A DNA stretch of 64,000 bases, from NCBI GenBank assembly GCA_958295745.1, contig OY282370.1, positions 496,001-560,000 of the forward strand, in the 5' to 3' direction. Position numbers and translations under genes: made by a program. Position 1 is the first letter of the stretch; every line of letters begins with the position of its first letter. The notes beneath the pieces were generated by a model, which made no database searches, was not told the origin of the DNA, and saw only the letters and a program-made list of their open reading frames with translations. The stretch comes from an uncultured Acidimicrobiia bacterium. GTDB taxonomy: Bacteria; Actinomycetota; Acidimicrobiia; Spongiisociales; Spongiisociaceae. Positions 19,603 to 29,767 of this stretch are shown piece by piece.

Positions 19603-20640
19603 TCAATGAGAGGTCGAGGCCAGCACCGGATGCAGCACCTCGTACTGCTCTAGGCATCTTCCCGATCCGATCACCACCGACTGGAGCGGACGCTCGGCGA
19701 TCTTGACCAGCATCCCGGTCTCGTAGGCGATGCGCTGGTCGAGAACCTGGAGCAAGGCCCCCCCGCCTGTGATGACGATGCCGAGCTCCATGAGGTCGGC
19801 GGCCAACTCGGGCGGGGTGTTGTCCAGGGTCACCCGCACCGCATCTACGATCGCAGACACCGTTTCTTCGATGGCGTTGCGCACCTCGGCGGCGGTCAAA
19901 AGGATCGTCTTGGGCAAACCGGACATCAGATCCCGGCCGCACACCTCGGCGCCCGGCTCGTCATTGAAGGGATAGGCCGAACCGATCATCATCTTTATCT
20001 GCTCGGCGGTCCTCGGCCCCAGCAACAGGTTGTGTTCCTTCTTCACCCACTCGATTATCCGGCCGTCCATCTCGTCGCCGCCCACCCTGATGCTCTTGGA
20101 GACGACGATTCCGCCAAGCGCGATCACGGCCACCTCGGTGGTCCCGCCGCCTATGTCCACCACCATCGACCCCTTGGGTTCGCTGACCGGCATTCCGCAT
20201 CCGATGGCCGCGGCCATCGGCTCATCGATGGTGTAGGCCCGCCGGGCGCCGGCCTGATAGGCGGCTTCCTCGACCGCCCGGCGCTCCACACCCGTGATGC
20301 CCGACGGAACACATACCACGATCCGGGGCTTCGACCACCGGCGCCTGTGCACCTTGTCGATGAAGTAGCGAAGCATCCGCTCGGCCACGTCGAAATGGTT
20401 GATCACCCCGTCGCGCAAGGGCCGGATGGCCTGGATGTAGGAGGGGGTGCGGCCGATCATACGCTTGGCGTCCATACCCACCGCCAAGGCTTCGTTCGTA
20501 AAGGTGTTGATGGCGACCACCGACGGCTCGTTCAGCACCACGCCCCGATTTCGCACGTAGACGAGGGTATTGGCGGTCCCCAGATCGACAGCCATATCCT
20601 GACCGGCGACCGTGAACATGCTGTCAGCCATCGCAAGCAT
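19603..20640 (-). CDS. mreB: Rod shape-determining protein MreB
   Basis: 'DLGTANTLVYVRNRGVVLNEPSVVAI', 'VVDIGGGTTEVAVIALGGIV'. Confidence 0.98.
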   Translation of the reverse strand: MLAMADSMFTVAGQDMAVDLGTANTLVYVRNRGVVLNEPSVVAINTFTNEALAVGMDAKRMIGRTPSYIQAIRPLRDGVINHFDVAERMLRYFIDKVHRRRWSKPRIVVCVPSGITGVERRAVEEAAYQAGARRAYTIDEPMAAAIGCGMPVSEPKGSMVVDIGGGTTEVAVIALGGIVVSKSIRVGGDEMDGRIIEWVKKEHNLLLGPRTAEQIKMMIGSAYPFNDEPGAEVCGRDLMSGLPKTILLTAAEVRNAIEETVSAIVDAVRVTLDNTPPELAADLMELGIVITGGGALLQVLDQRIAYETGMLVKIAERPLQSVVIGSGRCLEQYEVLHPVLASTSH

Positions 20641-20721
20641 CCGTCCGAAGGGTGCCGTTGATTCTAGTACGGCCAGAAACTTGACGGTAATGGGATCCCG
20701 ACGCGCCCCCCGGCCCGGCGG

Positions 20722-21129
20722 TCATGACGCGAACCAGATGCCGAGCTCCCGTTCGGCGCTCTCCGGGCTGTCCGATCCGTGGACGATGTTCTGCTGTATG
20801 TCGAGTCCGTAGTCGCCCCTGATGGTTCCGGGGAGGGCGGCCGCCGGGTCGGTGGTTCCCATCATGAGGCGGGCAACCGACACCGCCGACTCTCCCGACC
20901 ACTGCATCACCACCACCGGCCCCGAGGTGACGAAGTCGACCAGACCGAAATAGAAATCCTTGCCCCGGTGCTCCGCATAGTGGACCGCGGCGGTCTCCTC
21001 GTCCGGCGTCACCATCTCGAGGCGGTCGAGCGTCAGGCCTTTGGCCTCGAACCGAGCGATCACCTCCCCAACCAGCCGGCGCCGCACCCCGTCGGGTTTG
21101 ACCATTATGAAGGTTTTCTGATGGGCCAT
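20722..21129 (-). CDS. ndk: Nucleoside diphosphate kinase
   Basis: [31 protein letters not shown]..., '[16 protein letters not shown]'. Confidence 0.98.
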   Translation of the reverse strand: MAHQKTFIMVKPDGVRRRLVGEVIARFEAKGLTLDRLEMVTPDEETAAVHYAEHRGKDFYFGLVDFVTSGPVVVMQWSGESAVSVARLMMGTTDPAAALPGTIRGDYGLDIQQNIVHGSDSPESAERELGIWFAS

Positions 21130-21141
21130 GTGCTCGCTCCC
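21091..21141 (-). repeat. ndk copy of a 51-bp duplicated start-region block
   Basis: gtcgggtttgaccattatgaaggttttctgatgggccatgtgctcgctccc; matches 25635-25685 at 48 of 51 positions. Confidence 0.95.
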
Positions 21142-21286
21142 TCGCCGTTTCCCGCTCCCTGAGTTTCCCGTTGCCTGAGGTTTCCGGGCCTCCGCCGCAG
21201 GATTCTACGGAGTGCCGGGAGGGTGATGATCAATACACGGGCTCGTCGAACACCGCAACCGACACCCGTTCGGCGGGCTTGGCGGG

Positions 21287-21330
21287 CCCGGAACAATCGC
21301 ATTCTTGCACCGGAGCAATCGCATTCTTGC
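21287..21330 (-). repeat. Tandem 22-bp repeat x2 downstream of folC
   Basis: cccggaacaatcgcattcttgc / accggagcaatcgcattcttgc (20/22). Confidence 0.9.
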
Positions 21331-21339
21331 AGCATCCTC

Positions 21340-22629
21340 CTACGGGAAGAAAATCGAGCGGGCCTCCCCCGCCACGTACAGGGAGCCCGCCACCGCCACC
21401 GCTCCGTCCTCCCCCGCCCATTCCACGGCCAGATCGACGGCGTCGGGCACCCGGTCCACGAAAGCGACCGGCAGGCCGGGGAGCACCCGTTCCACCACCG
21501 GCATGATCTCGGCCGGATCGGCGGCCCGTTCGTGGTCGGCTGCGGTGACGATCACATTGTCGGCCAGGCCCGCGAACGGACCCAGCATCGAGGGGATGTC
21601 CTTGTCCCGGAAGGCTCCGAACACCAGGGTCCAGCCCGTCGGCGGGAGCTCCTCCCGCAGGGTTCGGGCTAGGGCTTCACAGCCTTCCGGGTTGTGCGAC
21701 CCGTCGATGATCACCAGGGGTGAGCGGGACGCCGCCTCCGTACGGGCCGGGACCCGCAAGGCGGCCAGACCCTCCCGCACCGCCTCTTGGGGGAGGGCGC
21801 GCCCGAACAGCTCCTCCACCGCGGCCGCCGCCGCCGCCGCGTTGGAGGCCTGATGGCGGCCGTGCAGCGGAACATACAGATCCTCGTAGTCGCCGTAGAT
21901 GCCGTCCAGGTCCATCGACCACCCCCCCACCGACATGCGCAGATCGACGATGCGGAAGTCGCGGCCCAGCGTCCGGCGGACCGCCTCCTCCTGCGCCGTC
22001 TTCCGGTCGGCGGCCCGAACCGCTTCCGGCGCCAGCTCCCCGGTCACCAGTGTTCCGCCCTTCCCCAGGATGGCCAGCTTCTCGACGGCGATCTCCCCGA
22101 TCGTCGACCCCAGATACTCGGTGTGGTCCAGGGAAACCCCGGTCAGCACCGCCACCCGGCTCTCCACCACGTTGGTGGCGTCCAGGCGCCCGCCCATCCC
22201 CACCTCCACCACCCCGACGTCCACCGCCTCGGCGGCAAAGAAGGCGAAAGCGGCCGCGGTGGTGAGCTCGAAGTAGGTGGGCCGCTCCCCGGTCTCGGCC
22301 TCGAGCAGATCCACGAAGGGCGCCGTATCCTCCACCGCCTGCGCGAACTGCTTCGGGGAGGCCGTCTCCCCCGCCGCCGAGAACCGCTCCTCCACCCGCC
22401 GGAGATGAGGGGAGGTGTACGTGCCCGCATTGAGGCCCATGGCGTTCAGGATGGAGGCGGCCGCCAGGGTGACGGTGGTCTTGCCGTTGGTGCCCGCCAC
22501 ATGGAGAACCGGATACTGGAGGTGCGGGGAACCCATGAGCTCGACCAGCCGACCGATCCGCTCGAGCCCCGGCCTCCATCCGAGCCCGATATGGCGGTCG
22601 AGGTATGCGACAGCTTGGTCGTAGTCCAT
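21340..22629 (-). CDS. folC: Folylpolyglutamate synthase / dihydrofolate synthase
   Basis: MDYDQAVAYLDRHIGLGWRPGLERIGRLVELMGSPHLQYPVLHVAGTNGKTTVTLAAASILNAMG... Confidence 0.95.
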   Translation of the reverse strand: MDYDQAVAYLDRHIGLGWRPGLERIGRLVELMGSPHLQYPVLHVAGTNGKTTVTLAAASILNAMGLNAGTYTSPHLRRVEERFSAAGETASPKQFAQAVEDTAPFVDLLEAETGERPTYFELTTAAAFAFFAAEAVDVGVVEVGMGGRLDATNVVESRVAVLTGVSLDHTEYLGSTIGEIAVEKLAILGKGGTLVTGELAPEAVRAADRKTAQEEAVRRTLGRDFRIVDLRMSVGGWSMDLDGIYGDYEDLYVPLHGRHQASNAAAAAAAVEELFGRALPQEAVREGLAALRVPARTEAASRSPLVIIDGSHNPEGCEALARTLREELPPTGWTLVFGAFRDKDIPSMLGPFAGLADNVIVTAADHERAADPAEIMPVVERVLPGLPVAFVDRVPDAVDLAVEWAGEDGAVAVAGSLYVAGEARSIFFP

Positions 22630-22685
22630 CTTCAGGAGAATCGAATCGAGAGCGCTGCCGTCACGTGATCGTCCGCTATCCGGCC

Positions 22686-25673
22686 TTATGACCCTGGCGC
22701 GGTCAGAGCCCGACCGAGGAACGACGCCATCTGGTCGCGCCGCACAGGAGCATCGGGGCAGTAGGTCGGCGGCGGTCCGGCTGAACATCCTCTCGTTATG
22801 CCCGCCGCCCGCAGACCTTCCACGGCACCGGCGTACTGCGCATCGGCGGGAACATCATCGAACACCCCCTCTGGAGTCACCTCATGTACCGAATCGAACG
22901 CGCGGGCCATCCACACCGCCATCTCCAACCGGGTCAGCGGGTCCGAAGGACGAAAAGTGTTGTCTGTGTCGGCCCGGACGATATTCAGATTGGCGAGCCG
23001 CTCGACGTAACCCAGGTACCAAGCATCCTGGGGAACATCCGAGAATCGGCTGACCCCCGAAGCCGTTTCCGGCGTCTCGCCAAGCGCCCGAATCAGAAAC
23101 GCAGCCATCTGCGCACGTGTCACCGTCCGGGACGGACAATATAGGTTGTCCACCGGATTGCCGCAGCCTACAGTGATTCCCAAAGCGGCGATGGCCTCGA
23201 TATTCTCCTCGTAAACGTTGCCGTCATCATCCGTAAACCGATTATCTTTCTCTGGTACAGATCCGTTACTCACCTCTCCATCTGTAACTTCCACCACGAA
23301 GTCATCACCGATACGCTCCACGACTGTAACAGAGATATTGTTCCAAGTAGTAAACCCATCCCTTACATCCATTACATGAGCCAATTTATCGTCAAAATCC
23401 AAAGGAATAGTTGGATTTATGGTTACCGCCCTAGTGAGTCGATACTCCCAGACACATTCCCAAAAGTGACGGCATCCCGGTGGCTGCTCGTCTATAAAAT
23501 AGGTCTCAACTCCTTCTTTAGGTATCAACGAATCTATACCCTTCTTTACCCTTACCCCCAGCGTCAGATAACCACTACCATTCGACCTTATGACCAGCAT
23601 CTGGGTACCACCATCACCCGGCGGCTTGAGTATATACCGATGCATGCCTTTTCCATTATAGATCGCCACCTCAGATGTATCTATCCATCCTGCAGCATAT
23701 CGATTTATAGCTATAGTTCCAACCTGGAGATTCTTTATATCATCTGCACGGCTCATGATATCCATCGGATTATCGGATTCGGTAAACTGTTTCGAGTGTG
23801 GAAAGCCCAGAGCATAACCCATCACATGGGCCATCGTCCGAAGATCCTGAAGCTGATCGTCAGCCAGATATGGAAGATGATCATCTGGAACTGTATCTAG
23901 ATCTATGATACTCGGCGTTGCCACCACCACAGTACCCCAAAGATTTATTTCGCGATTGTTCTCAGGGAAGGTCTGATCATGCAGGGCCAATACAGAGCTT
24001 TGAGTTCTATCTCTGTCGCCCAGAGTTCCTCCGCTCTCTAAAGTGAGCTTATCGATTATGCGTATAACGCCCTCTGGCGGTGGGGTACTGGCCCTCTTCC
24101 TAACAGCTTTATCAACAGTCTCTTCACAGTTCCCATAACCCGGGTTACCACCACCCGGATCATCCTCAAGGGATATTTCTACCGATCCCCCGACGCGAAA
24201 GGTCGGACGATAGCGGCCACCCGAGAGCTGCTCGAAATAAGGAACGACCCTAGACTGCAATATACCCACCGCATCTTCAGGAGTAATATCCAAATAACCA
24301 TCCGGGGCATTACAAATCCACACTTCCCACAAATCGTCATCAAGAGTATAGGTAGTAGGACCATCATATCCGGCGATCAGACCCAACGGGTCCGCATCGT
24401 ATGCCCCCTCGTAGAAGCCGGGCAACGGTTCAACATCTGCAGAAGTATCATCACGGACCATTTTCTTCAGAGGCTCATCGTCCACCTCTATCACAAACTT
24501 ATCGCCGCGTTGCTCTACTACTCTTACCGATATATCTCCGTAGTTATATCCGTCACCCACATCCATGACATGCCCAACACTATCGAAGAAATCGAGCGGA
24601 ATGGTCAGATTTGTGGCTACTGCTTGAATGGGTAGTTCCAGACCGAAACACGGGACAAGTGGAGGACCACCACAATTCAAAGTTTCGGTATCGATGAAGT
24701 AGGACTCGACTCCTTCCTTTGGTAACCCGGAATCGTATCCCTTTCTCACCCGAGCACCCAGCGTGATGAAACCATCATCGTCAGTACGAAGCACCAACAT
24801 CTGCGTCCCGGCGTCGCCCGGAGGCACCAGCGTATAACGAGACTTACCGCTGCCGCTGTAAACCTCCACCTCCTCCTGATCGATCCAACCAGCCGCGTAC
24901 CGGTTGATAGCAATAGTACCTACCTGCAATCCCGGTGCTGCCTCAGCGCCGCTCATGATATCCATCGGGTTGTCATCCTCAATTGGATCAAAGCGGTAAG
25001 AAGGCGGGAACCACAGAGTATGTCCGAGCTCAGGAGCAAGGATCGAGATCAGCGGAGGCGTCGTCCCTTTGCCCTGATCGGGTGGCACAGCGACCAATTC
25101 ACCGCCTCCGATCAAACTACGCCCATTGTCGGGATAAGAAGTAGCCATCAACTCTATCCTACTCGAGTTTTCTGTCTCAGTCCAAGACCAAGGTCCTGGG
25201 TTTCCTTGGGCAAAACTTGCTTCTTGGTTGACGAGGGCGACTACACCCTCTGTGTCGGGTCTCGACATGGCAGCTACCGACTCGAGACATCGACCAAAGC
25301 CGGGAGCAGCGACCTTACCCGGGACTCCCACCCTGAACACTGGACGATAACGACCTCCCGACAACCAATCGAAATACGGAACCAGTTCCGACTCCATCAA
25401 TTTCGCAACCTCAGACGCCGAAAGATCAAGATCACCGTCAGGTGCCTCACATATCCAGACCTCCCAAAGATCCTCACCCAGGCTGTAATAAGAAGCAACA
25501 TCGTATCCGATGAACAGTCCCAGAGGATCTTCACCCGTATCATCAGCTAAGGCAGGTTCAACAAGGAAAAGGACAGCAACAATCAGCAACAGAATAGAAA
25601 AGAACAGAACCAAGGACTTCTGCCGCCGGTGACCGTCGGATTTGACCATTATGAAGGGTTTCTGATGTGCCAT
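22686..25673 (-). CDS. Secreted protein with two tandem metzincin-like domains and C-terminal SLH-type repeats
   Basis: Start at ATG 25673 with GGGGGAG upstream; signal peptide HRRQKSLVLFFSILLLIVAVLFLVEPALA; duplicated 'DPLGL..GYD...DLWEVWIC.APDG.LD...VPYF..LSGGRYRP.FRVG'; 'DNPMDIMS' in each copy; C-terminal 'FSDVPQDAWYLGYVERLANLNI', 'FDDVPADAQYAGAVEGLRAAGITRGC'. Confidence 0.85.
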   Translation of the reverse strand: MAHQKPFIMVKSDGHRRQKSLVLFFSILLLIVAVLFLVEPALADDTGEDPLGLFIGYDVASYYSLGEDLWEVWICEAPDGDLDLSASEVAKLMESELVPYFDWLSGGRYRPVFRVGVPGKVAAPGFGRCLESVAAMSRPDTEGVVALVNQEASFAQGNPGPWSWTETENSSRIELMATSYPDNGRSLIGGGELVAVPPDQGKGTTPPLISILAPELGHTLWFPPSYRFDPIEDDNPMDIMSGAEAAPGLQVGTIAINRYAAGWIDQEEVEVYSGSGKSRYTLVPPGDAGTQMLVLRTDDDGFITLGARVRKGYDSGLPKEGVESYFIDTETLNCGGPPLVPCFGLELPIQAVATNLTIPLDFFDSVGHVMDVGDGYNYGDISVRVVEQRGDKFVIEVDDEPLKKMVRDDTSADVEPLPGFYEGAYDADPLGLIAGYDGPTTYTLDDDLWEVWICNAPDGYLDITPEDAVGILQSRVVPYFEQLSGGRYRPTFRVGGSVEISLEDDPGGGNPGYGNCEETVDKAVRKRASTPPPEGVIRIIDKLTLESGGTLGDRDRTQSSVLALHDQTFPENNREINLWGTVVVATPSIIDLDTVPDDHLPYLADDQLQDLRTMAHVMGYALGFPHSKQFTESDNPMDIMSRADDIKNLQVGTIAINRYAAGWIDTSEVAIYNGKGMHRYILKPPGDGGTQMLVIRSNGSGYLTLGVRVKKGIDSLIPKEGVETYFIDEQPPGCRHFWECVWEYRLTRAVTINPTIPLDFDDKLAHVMDVRDGFTTWNNISVTVVERIGDDFVVEVTDGEVSNGSVPEKDNRFTDDDGNVYEENIEAIAALGITVGCGNPVDNLYCPSRTVTRAQMAAFLIRALGETPETASGVSRFSDVPQDAWYLGYVERLANLNIVRADTDNTFRPSDPLTRLEMAVWMARAFDSVHEVTPEGVFDDVPADAQYAGAVEGLRAAGITRGCSAGPPPTYCPDAPVRRDQMASFLGRALTAPGS

Positions 25674-25685
25674 GTGCTCGCTCCC
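25635..25685 (-). repeat. Second copy of the ndk start-region block, forming the start of the surface-protein gene
   Basis: gtcggatttgaccattatgaagggtttctgatgtgccatgtgctcgctccc; translates MAHQKPFIMVKSDG vs ndk [14 protein letters not shown]. Confidence 0.95.
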
Positions 25686-25775
25686 CCACGGAAAAAGTAA
25701 CAAACCCAACCCACCAACGTCGTCCGAACCCGGAATTTTCTCGCCGTAGGGGCAACTACCCGGATCACTCATGTT

Positions 25776-25817
25776 ACTGAACTGTACCGGGCTCGATCCG
25801 AACCGGTGCAGTTCAGT
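25776..25817 (-). terminator. Long inverted repeat overlapping the valS stop
   Basis: ACTGAACTGTACCGG - 12-nt loop - CCGGTGCAGTTCAGT (15-bp stem, one mismatch/wobble); no T-tract. Confidence 0.5.
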
Positions 25818-28491
25818 CGTTGAGTTGGGTGATGAGGGTTTCTAGGAGCTGTCTCGCCTCGGCGGCCCGCTCCTCCTCTTTGGACACCACCTCGGCCGGC
25901 GCCCGCTCGCGGAAGGCGGGGTTGGAGAGTTTCCGTTCGGCTCTTCCGAGATCGGCCCGCGCCTTCTCGATGCGGCGGGTGATCCGCTCCCGCTCCGCTT
26001 CGACGTCGATCACCCCTTCCAGCCGTATGAAGGCCTGCACCGAAGCCGCCGTCACCCGCGAGTAACCCGGCCCCGGCGGGGGATCGCCGACAACCGCCGT
26101 CGCGGACGCCAGGGCCGACATCTGATCCACCCACCAGCCGCCCCACACACCTTCCGGGTCGTGAATCACCAGGTCCAGATCCAGGCGGGCCGAAAGGCCG
26201 TGCACCGCCCGGAACCGCCTCACCCCGGCCACCAGCTCCTGTAGGTCGTCGATGCCTTCCGGCGCGGAGTAGGCCGGCACCTCCGGCCAAGGGGCCGAGA
26301 TCAACAGACCCCCGCCCACCAGACGGCTGTAGAGCTCCTCGGTCAGGAACGGCATGGCCGGGTGGAGGAAGGCCAGCAGGTCCCGCAGCACCACCCCCAG
26401 GGTCCGGCGGGCCGCCTCCGCCTCCGGCCCCCCCGCCGCCAAAGTGGGCTTGGACATCTCCAGATACCAATCGAACACCTCCGACCAGGCGAAGGAATAG
26501 AGCAGGGAGAACCCGTCCGAGAGCCGGTGCCGGTCGAACAGCGAATCCACCCGGGCCGCCGCCTCGCCGAGGCGGGCCAGTATCCACCGATCGACGGGGC
26601 CCGGCTCCTCCGGATAGCCGCCCTCCGCCGGAACAGACCCCTGCTCCATGTGGATGAGCGCGAACTTCACGGCGTTCCACAGCTTGTTGCCGAACCGCCG
26701 GGCGGCGTCCACCCATTGCACGTCGAAAGGCACGTCATGGCCGGGAGACGCCGACCGCAGCAGGCTCAACCGCAGGGCGTCGGCGCCGTAACGGTCGATC
26801 ATCTCCATCGGGTCTACGATGTTGTTGAGCGACTTGGACATCTTGCGCCCGTCGGAGGCCCGCACCAAGCCGTGGATCACGATCTCCCGGAAGGGAGCTT
26901 CGCCGGCGAACTCCATCCCCATCTTCAGCATGCGGGCCACCCAGAAGAAGATGATGTCGTAGCCGGTGACCAGTACGTCGGTCGGGTAGAAGCGCCGTAG
27001 ATCCGGGGTGTCCTCCGGCCAGCCGAGGGTGGAGAAGGGCCACAGCGCCGAGCTGAACCAGGTGTCCAGCACATCCTCGTCGGGGCGCAGCTCCTCCGAC
27101 CCGCACTCGTCGCAGCCGGACGGGCGCTCCCTGGCCACCATCACCGCGCCGTCGGCGTCGCAATACCAGGCGGGAATCCGGTGGCCCCACCAGAGCTGGC
27201 GGCTGACACACCAGTCATGCAGGTTCTCCATCCAGTGGAAGTAGTTCTTCTCCCACCGCTTGGGAACGAAACGGGCCCCGCCGCCGCGCACCGCCTCCAC
27301 CGCCGGCCCTATGAGGTCGTCCACCCGGACGAACCACTGATGGGAGAGCAGCGGTTCCACGGCCGCCCCGCTCCGGGAGCAATGGCCCACGGCGTGGCGG
27401 TGATCCTCGATCCGGTCCAGATAGCCGCCCCGACGCAGGGCCTCGATCACCCTCTTCCGGGCCTCGAAGCGGTCCAGGCCGGAGAAAACCCCGGCGGCCT
27501 CCGTCATGCGGCCGTCCTCCCCTATCACCTGCACGGGGGGCAGCCCCGTCCGTCCGGCGATCTCGAAATCCAGGGGGTCGTGGGCCGGGGTGACCTTCAC
27601 CGCCCCGGTGCCGAAACTCGGATCGACCGCCTCGTCGGCCACTACCGGAACGACCCGGTCCATCAACGGCAGGCGGAGGGTCCGGCCCACCAGACGGCGG
27701 TAGCGCTCGTCTTCGGGGTGCACAGCGACCCCGGTATCGCCCAGCATCGTCTCGGCGCGGGTGGTGGCAACCGTTACACCCTCCCGTTCATCCGGGCCTC
27801 CGTCGGCGAACGGGTAGGTGATGTGTACCATCTGCCCTTCCACCTCCTCGTATTCCACCTCGATGTCGGAGATGGCGGTCATCAGCCCCGGCGACCAGTT
27901 GATGATCCGGCGCCCCCTGTAGACGAGGCCCTTCTCGTACAGGCTCACGAAAACTTCGCGCACCGCGGCCGAGAGCCGTTCGTCGAGGGTGAAGCTCTCC
28001 CTGGTCCAGTCGCACGAATCCCCGAGCGCCCGCATCTGCTGGGTGATGGCCCCGCCCGAACGCCGCTTCCAATCCCAGACCTGCTCGACGAACCTCTCCC
28101 GGCCCAGCTCGTAACGGGTGAGGCCCTCTTCGGCCAGCTCCCGCTCCACCACCATCTGGGTGGCGATCCCGGCGTGGTCGGTTCCGGGCAGCCACAGGGT
28201 GGAGTAACCCTGCATGCGCTTGCGCCGGATGATGGCGTCCTGGATGGAGTGATCGAGGGCGTGGCCGATATGCAGGACCCCGGTCACGTTGGGAGGGGGG
28301 ATGACGATGGTGAACGGCGCCCCGTCCGGATTCGTCTCGGGTCTGAAGGCGCCGGACTTCTCCCAGACCGGATACCACTTGTCCTCTACGACCTTGTGGT
28401 CGTAACTTCCCTCGAGGCCGCCCGGCGGGTTACTGTCCATCTCGGCTCCGGTCGCATCCGATCCACCGGCGGGGCCGGACCGACTACGCAC
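25813..28491 (-). CDS. valS: Valyl-tRNA synthetase
   Basis: '[48 protein letters not shown]', 'KMSKSLNN'; start may be MDSNPPGG near 28440. Confidence 0.97.
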   Translation of the reverse strand: MRSRSGPAGGSDATGAEMDSNPPGGLEGSYDHKVVEDKWYPVWEKSGAFRPETNPDGAPFTIVIPPPNVTGVLHIGHALDHSIQDAIIRRKRMQGYSTLWLPGTDHAGIATQMVVERELAEEGLTRYELGRERFVEQVWDWKRRSGGAITQQMRALGDSCDWTRESFTLDERLSAAVREVFVSLYEKGLVYRGRRIINWSPGLMTAISDIEVEYEEVEGQMVHITYPFADGGPDEREGVTVATTRAETMLGDTGVAVHPEDERYRRLVGRTLRLPLMDRVVPVVADEAVDPSFGTGAVKVTPAHDPLDFEIAGRTGLPPVQVIGEDGRMTEAAGVFSGLDRFEARKRVIEALRRGGYLDRIEDHRHAVGHCSRSGAAVEPLLSHQWFVRVDDLIGPAVEAVRGGGARFVPKRWEKNYFHWMENLHDWCVSRQLWWGHRIPAWYCDADGAVMVARERPSGCDECGSEELRPDEDVLDTWFSSALWPFSTLGWPEDTPDLRRFYPTDVLVTGYDIIFFWVARMLKMGMEFAGEAPFREIVIHGLVRASDGRKMSKSLNNIVDPMEMIDRYGADALRLSLLRSASPGHDVPFDVQWVDAARRFGNKLWNAVKFALIHMEQGSVPAEGGYPEEPGPVDRWILARLGEAAARVDSLFDRHRLSDGFSLLYSFAWSEVFDWYLEMSKPTLAAGGPEAEAARRTLGVVLRDLLAFLHPAMPFLTEELYSRLVGGGLLISAPWPEVPAYSAPEGIDDLQELVAGVRRFRAVHGLSARLDLDLVIHDPEGVWGGWWVDQMSALASATAVVGDPPPGPGYSRVTAASVQAFIRLEGVIDVEAERERITRRIEKARADLGRAERKLSNPAFRERAPAEVVSKEEERAAEARQLLETLITQLND

Positions 28492-29761
28492 TCCTCTCGC
28501 GGGGTTCTTCTACTTCCCTCATTTCCCGCAGCGGCAGGAGGGTCGGGTTGACCCTCTCTTCCACCACCCGGCGTTCGATGACCACCCGGCCTACGTCGGG
28601 GCGCGAGGGCAGCTCGTACATGGTGTCGAGAAGCACTTCCTCCATGATCGCCCGCAGCCCGCGGGCCCCGGTGCCCCGCAGCATGGCCTGGTCGGCGATG
28701 GCGTCTATGGCGGCCTGTTCGAACACCAGCTCCACACCGTCGAGCTCGAATATTCGCTTGTATTGCTTGACGAGGGCGTTGCGGGGCTCCTCCAAGATGC
28801 GCACCAGCGCCTCCCGGTCCAGGGAATCGACCGTCGCCACCATCGGCAGACGGCCGATGAACTCCGGGATGAGGCCGTATTTGATCAGGTCTTCGGGAAC
28901 CACCTCGGCCATCAGCTCGTCCTTGGGCCGCTCCATGCGGGACCTGATATCGGCGCCGAACCCGACGATGCGGTTTCCCACCCGGCGCCCGATCACATCC
29001 TCGAGGCCGGCGAAGGCGCCCCCGCATATGAACAGCACATCGGTGGTGTCGATCTGGATGAACTCCTGGTGGGGGTGCTTGCGGCCCCCCTGGGGAGGCA
29101 CCGAGGCCACGGTCCCCTCCAGTATCTTCAGGAGCGCCTGCTGCACGCCCTCCCCCGATACGTCGCGGGTTATGGAGGGGTTGTCGGATTTGCGGGCGAT
29201 CTTGTCGACCTCGTCTATGTAGATGATGCCCTGCTCGGCCTGTTTCACGTCGTAGTCGGCGGCCTGGATCAGCTTCAGCAGGATGTTCTCCACGTCCTCC
29301 CCCACGTATCCCGCCTCGGTCAGGGCGGTGGCGTCGGCTATGGCGAAAGGAACGGCGAGCATACGGGCCAGGGTCTGGGCCAGCAGGGTCTTGCCGCATC
29401 CGGTGGGGCCGATCAGCAGGATATTGGACTTGGACAGCTCCACGTCGTCGGTGCGGGGCGGCCCGGCCCGGACCCGCTTGTAGTGGTTGTAGACGGCTAC
29501 CGACAGAGCCTTCTTGGCTCGGTCCTGACCGATCACGTAATCCTCGAGAAAGGCGAAGACCTCGGTCGGTTTGGGCAGATCATCGGCCCGTTCCGTCCGG
29601 GCCTGCACCAGCTCGTCCGCCAGGATCTCGGTGCAGAGCGTGACGCACTCGTCGCATATGTAGACGCCGGGCCCGGCGATGAGCTTCCTGACCTGCTTCT
29701 GGGTATGCCCGCAGAAACTGCACTTGGGCAGTTCCACTCCTTCGCCGTACTTGATGGCCAT
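28484..29761 (-). CDS. clpX: ATP-dependent Clp protease ATP-binding subunit ClpX
   Basis: Zn-finger '[30 protein letters not shown]', '[21 protein letters not shown]'. Confidence 0.98.
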   Translation of the reverse strand: MAIKYGEGVELPKCSFCGHTQKQVRKLIAGPGVYICDECVTLCTEILADELVQARTERADDLPKPTEVFAFLEDYVIGQDRAKKALSVAVYNHYKRVRAGPPRTDDVELSKSNILLIGPTGCGKTLLAQTLARMLAVPFAIADATALTEAGYVGEDVENILLKLIQAADYDVKQAEQGIIYIDEVDKIARKSDNPSITRDVSGEGVQQALLKILEGTVASVPPQGGRKHPHQEFIQIDTTDVLFICGGAFAGLEDVIGRRVGNRIVGFGADIRSRMERPKDELMAEVVPEDLIKYGLIPEFIGRLPMVATVDSLDREALVRILEEPRNALVKQYKRIFELDGVELVFEQAAIDAIADQAMLRGTGARGLRAIMEEVLLDTMYELPSRPDVGRVVIERRVVEERVNPTLLPLREMREVEEPRERSA

Positions 29762-29767
29762 ACTCCC

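Noticed and set aside
23533-23545. Third occurrence of TACCCTTCT (as in the comM and trmD-rplS promoters)
   Set aside because: Lies inside the surface-protein coding sequence with no associated -35/-10 at the proper spacing; likely chance.
23376-23900. 174-aa plus-strand ORF within the low-GC surface gene
   Set aside because: Opposite-strand reading of a well-supported CDS with signal peptide and repeated domains; no independent support.
22686-25673. Domain repeats of the SLH protein considered as a CRISPR-like or DNA repeat array
   Set aside because: Repeats are protein-level, long and diverged; no short regularly spaced direct repeats anywhere in the window resembling a CRISPR array.
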